Origin: a virus | Strand: one strand, 5' to 3' | Virus record (IMG/VR): IMGVR_UViG_3300018082_000024 | Coordinates: 1 to 27,329 of that record | DNA length: 27,329 bases | Shown: one piece after another, positions 22,751 to 27,329 of the stretch | How positions within the stretch are numbered: the first letter of the stretch is position 1 | Layout: the number at the start of each line of letters is the position of its first letter | Position numbers and translations under genes: made by a program | The notes under the pieces: model-generated | The model's input: only the letters and a program-made list of their open reading frames with translations | Database searches by the model: none | Told to the model about the DNA's origin: nothing

Positions 22751-23260
22751 ATGTCCACACAGATTCTAACAGGTCACGACAGCGCGGTGACAGCCTACGT
22801 AGTCGAGGACTACCCTTACGGATTCAGGCTTCGCACCTCAATCCGATATTGGATAGAGACTCGCCCGGGCTACGGCCAGCGGTTTATGAGCCAGACGCTG
22901 AATCCAAAGACTGGACGCTGGAATAAGCCGAAAGCATCCACGTACAACGTTCTCATGATCATGCACCTAGACGCTCAGGAACATGTGACCTACGCCACAC
23001 CTGAAGAGTTCGACCTATTCCGCGGTGACGAGGGGCTAGACCGCTTCGAGGCCGCTTACAGTGAGGCGTTCGGGAACTACGAGAGAGAGGCTATCCGCTA
23101 CCTACGAGCTCGCAATCGGGCGGACAAGCGCGTCACCTGGACCGTCAAGCCCTATGTTCAAGGTGATCCGGTGCAGACCTTGAAAGAGCAGGCGCAGCTT
23201 TACGGCGCCGTCGTTCGGGATGAGCTGTGGAGGGAATCGGAGGAGGCGCGACGTGGCTAA
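22751..23260 (+). CDS. Phage protein of unknown function, 169 aa
   Basis: AGGGGGTCGAA precedes the ATG. The sequence begins MSTQILTGHDSAVTAYVVED and continues YPYGFRLRTSIRYWIETRPG, then SQTLNPKTGRWNKPKASTYN. This beginning, with a tyrosine-rich strand region and a WNKPK.STY motif, is common to a family in many phage genomes, with no assigned role. The C-terminal half is helical and charged (FGNYEREAIRYLRARNRADK). It overlaps the next gene by 8 bp. Confidence 0.72.
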   Translation: MSTQILTGHDSAVTAYVVEDYPYGFRLRTSIRYWIETRPGYGQRFMSQTLNPKTGRWNKPKASTYNVLMIMHLDAQEHVTYATPEEFDLFRGDEGLDRFEAAYSEAFGNYEREAIRYLRARNRADKRVTWTVKPYVQGDPVQTLKEQAQLYGAVVRDELWRESEEARRG

Positions 23261-23441
23261 CCTACAGACCGCTATCCTTGGCCTCTGTCTCGCGGCTGTG
23301 CTCACCATCCTCGGGCTGCAAATCGCCCGGGATCCATTCAGCCAACGCAACTTTGTGTGCCAAGAGGACGAGGCTTTGGTTTTCATCGACACACCCACCA
23401 AGGACCGCACCGGCTGCGTCAACCTCGACCGTCTGGACTAA
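23253..23441 (+). CDS. Small membrane-anchored protein, 62 aa
   Basis: The start is GTG at 23253, with GGAGGAGG 6 bases before it, overlapping the preceding stop. The N-terminus LQTAILGLCLAAVLTILGLQ is a single hydrophobic segment, followed by IARDPFSQRNFVCQEDEALV and a short polar domain with two Cys (about residues 36 and 54) that could form a disulfide outside the membrane. The role is unknown; superinfection or lysis-related functions are typical of such proteins but not shown. Confidence 0.62.
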   Translation: MANLQTAILGLCLAAVLTILGLQIARDPFSQRNFVCQEDEALVFIDTPTKDRTGCVNLDRLD

Positions 23442-23452
23442 GGAGAATCAAA

Positions 23453-23557
23453 ATGCCACGGTTAGACTCATACGCCTACAAATGCAGATGCGGCAATTGG
23501 ATTCACAAAGACATGGCCTATCTGCGCTGGAAGGAGCGAGATGACTTTAGATACTGA
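23453..23557 (+). CDS. 34-aa Cys-containing peptide
   Basis: AGGAG lies 7 bases before the ATG. The product starts MPRLDSYAYKCRCGNWIHKD and ends KERDDFRY. C11, C13 and H18 could bind a metal ion, though a full site would need another ligand or a dimer. It overlaps the start of the next gene by 17 bp. The strong ribosome binding site is the main support. Confidence 0.5.
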   Translation: MPRLDSYAYKCRCGNWIHKDMAYLRWKERDDFRY

Positions 23558-23849
23558 ATGGTGGTCAAGGATTTGGAAGGAACTAGAACCACAGGTCTAT
23601 TTAGAGCTAGAAAGACTAGAACAGGAGTCCACCTACATGGAAACTCAGGACGCTCTGAATGCCGTCCATAACGGAGAGCTAGTGAACTGCACACGGGATG
23701 AATATATCGCCACGATCCGTACAGCACTTCAAGAGTACGCTAGTGACCGCGTGGATAACGGCGACGCGCTGCGAATGTACCTAGCGCTGTCAGAAGTGAA
23801 GCGATTGGATGCGCTATACAAGCCATTCGGCAAAGCACGAGCCTCCTAA
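23541..23849 (+). CDS. Hypothetical acidic helical protein, 102 aa
   Basis: AAGGAG lies 4 bases before the ATG. The protein is rich in Glu and aromatic residues and mainly helical (EWWSRIWKELEPQVYLELER, then IRTALQEYASDRVDNGDALR and YLALSEVKRLDALYKPFGKA). There are no metal sites or membrane segments. The stop (TAA) overlaps the next ATG. I do not recognise a family. Confidence 0.6.
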   Translation: MTLDTEWWSRIWKELEPQVYLELERLEQESTYMETQDALNAVHNGELVNCTRDEYIATIRTALQEYASDRVDNGDALRMYLALSEVKRLDALYKPFGKARAS

Positions 23850-24055
23850 TGCCTACCGTCAACATACGCTCAGTTCCCGACGAGGTGAGGGCCCGCTTCA
23901 ACGCGGGCGCCTCCCTACGCGGCCTTACACTCGCCAAATACCTTGAACGATTGCTAGAGCTCCACGAGGGTCTGCGAAGGGACAGCCTCATCGAAGGTCA
24001 CACCGAAATCCTGCTCTACGAACTCGGTCTCCAATCCGTCCACAAGGAAGGCTAG
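23849..24055 (+). CDS. Ribbon-helix-helix protein, antitoxin or repressor type
   Basis: The 68-aa product begins MPTVNIRSVPDEVRARFNAG, then ASLRGLTLAKYLERLLELHE. A beta-strand TVNIRSVP followed by two helices is the ribbon-helix-helix layout of Arc/FitA-type DNA-binding proteins, which act as dimers. It starts at a TAATG overlap with the preceding gene. An inverted repeat with a promoter lies just downstream (24063-24104), a possible operator. No adjacent toxin gene of a known type is seen, so a repressor is the simpler reading. Confidence 0.68.
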   Translation: MPTVNIRSVPDEVRARFNAGASLRGLTLAKYLERLLELHEGLRRDSLIEGHTEILLYELGLQSVHKEG

Positions 24056-24062
24056 GTATCCT

Positions 24063-24104
24063 TACCATTGCCCTCTTGCACACGTACACAAGTAATGGTA
24101 CCCT
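24063..24104 (+). promoter_or_regulatory. Extended -10 promoter with inverted repeat
   Basis: TTGCAC (24076-24081), 17 bp, then TACCCT (24099-24104) with TGG before the -10 (extended -10). Transcription would begin at about 24111, exactly the next ATG, so the mRNA could be leaderless. A perfect 7-bp inverted repeat, TACCATT (24063-24069) and AATGGTA (24094-24100), flanks the -35 and touches the -10, as an operator would. Confidence 0.45.
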
Positions 24105-24110
24105 GTAGGC

Positions 24111-24344
24111 ATGCAGATTCGGCTAGAGAGGCGTTGCGATAATTGCGGGGCGTTCTACAGCCCAAAGGCCAACGTGGTAACAGGCAAGAAGCGACAGCGG
24201 TTCTGCTCCAAAGAATGTCGGCTGACCTACTGGAAGCGAGTCCTTAAGGCACTCCGCACAGCCGCTCTCTCAGCATACGAACAAAGCGAGACTCCCGACC
24301 GAGTGAGCCAGGAGTCTCTAGCCGCTCAAGGAGGTAAGCCATGA
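24111..24344 (+). CDS. Zinc-finger-like small protein, 77 aa
   Basis: C9, C12, C32 and C36 form a treble-clef or MYM-like metal site: RRCDNCGAFYSPKA, then KRQRFCSKECRLTYWKRVLK. The F-C-S-x-x-C-R segment is typical of phage and bacterial zinc fingers in nucleases and DNA-binding proteins. Nothing like a Shine-Dalgarno lies before the ATG, in keeping with the possible leaderless promoter. It overlaps the next gene by 4 bp (ATGA). Confidence 0.65.
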   Translation: MQIRLERRCDNCGAFYSPKANVVTGKKRQRFCSKECRLTYWKRVLKALRTAALSAYEQSETPDRVSQESLAAQGGKP

Positions 24345-24679
24345 GCAACACAACCCCAGTATCGCAGCCCCTGCAAGAGACCGCAACGCACACGCCGGGG
24401 CCTTGGCATCGGGGGATTGCGCACGGCAATCCTCTCCTCATCTTCGAAAACGCCAAGGACGCTCGACTCGTTGCGAGTGCCTCCATACCGCACTTCACTG
24501 CGCACGAACGAGAAGCCAACGCACGGCTCATAGCGGCAGCGCCCGACTTGCTCGAAGCACTGCAAGCCGTCGTTGACATCTGCGATGTGGACGAGACGAA
24601 CGACCGTATCGTGAGCGCGAGCATCCGGTATTTGCTCCCAGAGATGCGAGAGGCAGTCGCCAAGGCCACACAGCCATGA
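24341..24679 (+). CDS. Phage protein with HTPGPW and ANARLIAAAPDLLEAL motifs
   Basis: AGGAGGTAAGCC precedes the ATG. The 112-aa product has HTPGPWHRGIAHGN and, later, EREANARLIAAAPDLLEALQ. These two motifs define a widespread family of small phage proteins of unknown function. The C-terminus is helical (LLPEMREAVAKATQP). It overlaps the previous gene and the next 44-aa gene by 4 bp each. Confidence 0.75.
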   Translation: MSNTTPVSQPLQETATHTPGPWHRGIAHGNPLLIFENAKDARLVASASIPHFTAHEREANARLIAAAPDLLEALQAVVDICDVDETNDRIVSASIRYLLPEMREAVAKATQP

Positions 24680-24810
24680 CCATGGCCGCGCCTCTACGTA
24701 TCTGGCCTTGTTGTGGTGGCATAGGATTGCATTCATACCGCTGCGCAGTCTTAGCGAAGATGAACCGTTATAGAAATGTTGGAAGGCGCAACAAGGAGAG
24801 AAGGCCATGA
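24676..24810 (+). CDS. 44-aa Cys-containing basic protein
   Basis: The ATG overlaps the stop of the 112-aa gene (ATGA) and the stop overlaps the next ATG (ATGA), which strongly suggests a real coupled gene. The product has RIWPCCGGIGLHSYRCAVLA and a very basic C-terminus (MNRYRNVGRRNKERRP). C12, C13, H19 and C23 could bind zinc. A nucleic-acid-binding role fits the charge. Confidence 0.52.
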   Translation: MTMAAPLRIWPCCGGIGLHSYRCAVLAKMNRYRNVGRRNKERRP

Positions 24811-25121
24811 CCGCTGAACTCCAGGCTGCCGGCGTTATTCTTTCCAGCGATCCGCTCACAACGTTGACCGCTGATCTCGTCAATCATGAGGTGGTGCTGA
24901 CACTCAAAACGCCGATAGGCGACGGCTTCTATGCTCCTGTACACTCGCTCCGCATCGGCGGTCAGAAGCTCCTCGACCTCATACGGTTCGCTCAGTTGGC
25001 AGTCGAGAAGCCTTCCCAATGTTGGCGGTGTGAGCGTCCCATGATAACCAGTTCGCTCTACTGCTCTGTCTGCCACATGCAAGATCACTGCCCTGATTGC
25101 AGCGAATGGCTACACCTGTGA
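24807..25121 (+). CDS. Small protein with C-terminal zinc ribbons, 104 aa
   Basis: AGGAGAGAAGGCC precedes the ATG. The N-terminal 65 residues are a mixed domain (LVNHEVVLTLKTPIGDGFYA). The C-terminus has three Cys pairs: CWRC (72-75), CSVC (86-89) and CPDC (95-98), as in tandem zinc ribbons, and ends SEWLHL. Such domains often mediate nucleic-acid or protein binding. No specific family is recognised. Confidence 0.65.
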   Translation: MTAELQAAGVILSSDPLTTLTADLVNHEVVLTLKTPIGDGFYAPVHSLRIGGQKLLDLIRFAQLAVEKPSQCWRCERPMITSSLYCSVCHMQDHCPDCSEWLHL

Positions 25122-25384
25122 TCCACAACGGCCCGACGATGGGCGAGCCCACTACCTCCCGTTGCGGGAGTACACCCAACGTATGTGGGCGATGACCCCA
25201 TCGAAGGGCCCATGACCCTAACCGTATACGGCACTAGCAGGCAGGTGATGAAAGAGAGACAGACCGAGATGTGGAGCCAGCCCTGTAGAGAGATCGCAAC
25301 TCTAACGGACATCCCAGTAGCTGGCGTCTTGGGGAGCATGGCCCCAAGCCTGACGTAAGCCTAGTGAACCAAAGGAGACTGAAA
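25122..25384 (+). other. 263-bp stretch with only a weak short frame
   Basis: No gene of normal quality is seen between the stop at 25121 and the ATG at 25385. All frames carry stops early in the segment. One 48-codon frame (25212-25358) is the only candidate. AAAGGAG at the end is the ribosome binding site of the next gene. The segment may hold a decayed gene or a regulatory leader. Confidence 0.5.
25212..25358 (+). CDS. Possible 48-aa protein, weak
   Basis: An ATG frame of 48 codons (MTLTVYGTSRQVMKERQTEM...) fills the gap before the next gene. There is no good ribosome binding site. The translation is unremarkable, with no motif, so it could be a chance frame or the remnant of a longer gene: the same frame is open back to the stop of the 104-aa gene (SPLPPVAGVHPTYVGDD). 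Confidence 0.25.
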   Translation: MTLTVYGTSRQVMKERQTEMWSQPCREIATLTDIPVAGVLGSMAPSLT

Positions 25385-25726
25385 ATGAGCACCATCCAGA
25401 AGACACTCAGCCTTGATGAACTCATGACACTCTGGGAAAGCACGCGGCTTGGCTCAGAGATCGCGCGGACTACCGTGGGCATCGTTTGGGATCACGTCCC
25501 CATCCTTATCGAGGCTCTACGGCAACATGATGCTATGTGGGGCATCACCCTGCTCGGCGAACTCAACGCCATCAGCGAACTGCTGAATATCAGAGGCGAC
25601 GAGAGCGAGCCTGCGAATAACGCCAGGAAATACCAAGCTCATACCCGCCTCGACCAGCTACGCGTCCGCATCAGCCGCGACGTGCGCCGCCTACAGGAGC
25701 AAGAGGCCGGGTCCACCAATGGCTAA
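25385..25726 (+). CDS. Hypothetical helical protein, 113 aa
   Basis: AAGGAG lies 7 bases before this ATG, which decides the start; an upstream in-frame GTG (25364) has no such site. The protein is helical: SLDELMTLWESTRLGSEIAR, WDHVPILIEALRQHDAMWGI, then a charged C-terminal helix (LDQLRVRISRDVRRLQEQEA). The family is not recognised. The stop overlaps the following gene by 8 bp. Confidence 0.65.
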   Translation: MSTIQKTLSLDELMTLWESTRLGSEIARTTVGIVWDHVPILIEALRQHDAMWGITLLGELNAISELLNIRGDESEPANNARKYQAHTRLDQLRVRISRDVRRLQEQEAGSTNG

Positions 25727-26105
25727 CATTGAATCCAAGTACATGTTCTACTGCACGGCAGAAGATGCCCAAGCGTTCAAGGACTTCCTCGATGGAAAGA
25801 AATTTCCGTCTGCCGAGATCCGCGAGCGTCCCAACTCCATTGAGACGCACCGCAACGCCGCTGGAGCATGGAGTGTCACGGTCAAAGTATACTTCGGAAA
25901 CACGCAGGAGGACGCCGAAGCCGCGAACGAATGGCTGAATGAGCTGAACCTGCGTCTACTGCTCACCTATGCGCCGGCCGACATCATCCAGTCCGAGGTC
26001 ATGGCCGCTAAGTTGGAGCGCAGCCTAGAAGCTGCGAGAGAACGGGATACCATCAAGCCTGCCGCTGGCGCTATGCGTGAAAGGATTATCAAGGAACTTG
26101 AGTGA
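25719..26105 (+). CDS. Hypothetical protein, 128 aa
   Basis: The start overlaps the preceding gene by 8 bp. The first 65 residues are strand-rich (YMFYCTAEDAQAFKDFLDGK, then WSVTVKVYFGNTQEDAEAAN), suggesting a small alpha/beta fold; the rest is helical (EVMAAKLERSLEAARERDTI). There are no motifs. The stop overlaps the start of the next gene (TGATG). The function is unknown. Confidence 0.62.
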   Translation: MANIESKYMFYCTAEDAQAFKDFLDGKKFPSAEIRERPNSIETHRNAAGAWSVTVKVYFGNTQEDAEAANEWLNELNLRLLLTYAPADIIQSEVMAAKLERSLEAARERDTIKPAAGAMRERIIKELE

Positions 26106-26587
26106 TGACCGCACTGAGTGAACCAAAGAGCCTCCCTATCGCCCTCCTGCGCTACCAGCAGCAGGTCAAAGCCTACGTCCCAGAGGCACGATGCCGCCTG
26201 TCCCGCGATGGGTTGCGCTATGAAATCATCGACCCTGACAAGGGTAAAGAGGTCAACATCAACCTCTGGGGCATCGACGGCAAGGTCAAGGCAGGTGAAG
26301 CCATAGCCGCTGTCCCCTTCGGCATACGCGAACCTGGGGGCCTAATCGAATACCGCGCATGGCAAGCCGCCGCAAGGCTTCTGTCCGGCGAGTGGGATAC
26401 CAAGAGCCAGGGCTGGAACCTGGACGACATCGCCTCCACCATCCTTGAGGTCAAGATGGTCCCAAGTCAGAGTACCCCTGGCAAGGTGTACGAGCTCGTG
26501 AGAACAGGCGTTGGTTGGCAGCACGTCGATACGCGCTGCCTTGGCTGGCTGGAGACCGGGACGTGCTGGCACGTGGAGCGTCAGTGA
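26105..26587 (+). CDS. Phage protein with SWIM-like C-terminus, 160 aa
   Basis: The ATG overlaps the preceding TGA (TGATG); GTG at 26102 is an alternative start. The sequence includes RCRLSRDGLRYEIIDPDKGK, then NLWGIDGKVKAGEAIAAVPF. The C-terminus VYELVRTGVGWQHVDTRCLG, then WLETGTCWHVER resembles a SWIM zinc motif (CxC...CxH), with only C145, C154 and H156 present: the first Cys is replaced. Such domains bind DNA or proteins. The stop overlaps the next ATG (TGATG). Confidence 0.58.
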   Translation: MTALSEPKSLPIALLRYQQQVKAYVPEARCRLSRDGLRYEIIDPDKGKEVNINLWGIDGKVKAGEAIAAVPFGIREPGGLIEYRAWQAAARLLSGEWDTKSQGWNLDDIASTILEVKMVPSQSTPGKVYELVRTGVGWQHVDTRCLGWLETGTCWHVERQ

Positions 26588-26859
26588 TGAATACAGAATT
26601 AGCTCATTCTGAGACAGAACGTGAGCCGATTTACCTCCAGCGAGAACGGTTTCGCATCTATGGAGAAGGCTTGTGTTATGCCTCCGTTTGCTCATCGTTG
26701 CCACTAGAAGAAGTAGCTGCGCGGATGATGAGCCACGAAACAGGCATCAGTTCACAGTGGCATTTCAGCGATGAACGCGAGTTCTCATCAGGGCAATCGA
26801 ACCCTTGCCCCTGTACTGCCTGGCCTGACACCCACACCCACTATCTATTCGTCTGTTAG
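26587..26859 (+). CDS. Small phage protein with PCPC ending, 90 aa
   Basis: The ATG at 26587 overlaps the previous stop (TGATG). The core RFRIYGEGLCYASVCSSLPL, then HETGISSQWHFSDEREFSSG and the end NPCPCTAWPDTHTHYLFVC form a pattern seen in many small phage proteins of unknown function. The Cys and His at the end (CPC, HTH, C) suggest a metal site. The family pattern makes it very likely to be real. Confidence 0.68.
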   Translation: MNTELAHSETEREPIYLQRERFRIYGEGLCYASVCSSLPLEEVAARMMSHETGISSQWHFSDEREFSSGQSNPCPCTAWPDTHTHYLFVC

Positions 26860-26868
26860 GAGCAACCA

Positions 26869-27329
26869 TGACCACAGAATCACCCGAAACAACCGAGGTT
26901 ACAGCTCTCGCCACCATCAGCGGCGACGTGCTGGCCCGCATCGAAGAACTAGAGGATACCGCTATCGTCGAAGCGCTCACCGGATCGATCACGGCTGTTT
27001 GGGCATACAGCTTTCCTGTGGGCGGCAAGCAGATCAATGGCCTCAGCTCCAAGGGCGTCGAGGAAGCTGGCCGAGAAATGGCGAAGCAGGGCGAGGCACT
27101 GCGAGAGATCGACGTGCGCGTGGACTACGAGGACGAGACCGAGGCGCGATTCATAGCCAAGGCAGGCCGCTATGCCATCGGCGGCAACGGGTCTGAGGTC
27201 ATGCTTGACTCAGCCATTCGAGGCAAGCGCCAGCCTAAGTACATGATGGCCAACGGGCGCAAGGTGTTCGATGAGAACTGGTATGAGAAGGGCGTGACCA
27301 AGGCCAACCGCAACGCCAAGGAAGCCCTC
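26869..27329 (+). CDS. Partial early protein, possibly recombination-associated
   Basis: AGGAG lies 5 bases before the ATG. The first 153 residues are in the window and the gene runs off the right edge. The sequence has TISGDVLARIEELEDTAIVE, then YSFPVGGKQINGLSSKGVEE and a final VTKANRNAKEAL. The layout (GLS-type motif, a GV helix, a central mixed domain, then a K-A-N/Q-R-N-A motif) resembles a phage family found near recombination and replication genes. That is a resemblance only; a decisive call needs a profile search of the full protein. Confidence 0.6.

Noticed and set aside
23849-24344. Toxin-antitoxin pair formed by the ribbon-helix-helix gene and its neighbour
   Set aside because: The neighbour is a Cys4 zinc-finger-like protein, not a PIN, RelE or other recognised toxin, and an independent promoter separates them.
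26565-26580. Second CACGTG core as a possible extra parS site
   Set aside because: Only the 6-bp core matches; the flanking bases do not form the 14-16 bp palindrome, and it lies within a gene.

Overview
This window is part of a tailed double-stranded DNA phage genome (free phage, prophage or phage-plasmid). The support is a complete packaging and head module: small and large terminase, portal, coiled-coil scaffold and HK97-type major capsid candidates. No integrase, tRNA, rRNA, IS element or CRISPR array was recognised. The standard code fits, because TAA, TGA and TAG all end intact genes. Starts include ATG, many GTG and at least one TTG. Shine-Dalgarno sequences of the AGGAG type are common. 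The host cannot be named from the sequence.

Layout. A divergent control region lies at about 22,287-22,440. Everything to its left is on the minus strand and is the virion module, read from right to left: TerS (22,286), a 347-bp non-coding segment carrying GTAAG-type repeats and a near-perfect bacterial parS palindrome, two small proteins, TerL, an 89-aa protein, portal, a chain of overlapping small genes, a Gly-rich protein, a small Tat-signal-like protein, small zinc-ribbon and membrane peptides, and a 1331-aa multidomain protein. After these come a Com-like zinc ribbon, a hairpin terminator, scaffold and major capsid. Then follow a second membrane peptide, a probable decoration-type protein, several unknown assembly or virion proteins, a lectin-like protein with a Lys-Gly tail, two tiny basic proteins, and two large tail proteins, the second with beta-propeller-like repeats. 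A further open reading frame runs off the left edge. No tape-measure-like gene is seen between the capsid and these tail proteins, so a short-tailed (podovirus-like) particle is the better guess, though genes beyond the left edge could change that.

Everything to the right of the control region is on the plus strand and looks like the early/accessory module. It starts at a consensus promoter (TTGACA, 17 bp, TATAGT) and holds about fifteen small, mostly unassigned genes, many overlapping by 1-17 bp and several with paired cysteines. They include a ribbon-helix-helix protein. The module ends in a truncated gene that may belong to a phage recombination-associated family.

The most interesting points are: (1) a parS-like site, 15 of 16 bases matching the bacterial centromere consensus, overlapping the terS stop codon next to an inverted-repeat array; (2) the 1331-aa protein that appears to join a lytic transglycosylase, an ADP-ribosyltransferase-like domain and a long ejection-type region; (3) a 66-aa protein with a twin-arginine-type leader inside the head operon; (4) one minus-strand reading frame from 4190 to the left edge interrupted only by four UAG codons; (5) several unusually short genes (28, 29 and 44 aa) supported by stop/start overlaps or hydrophobicity.
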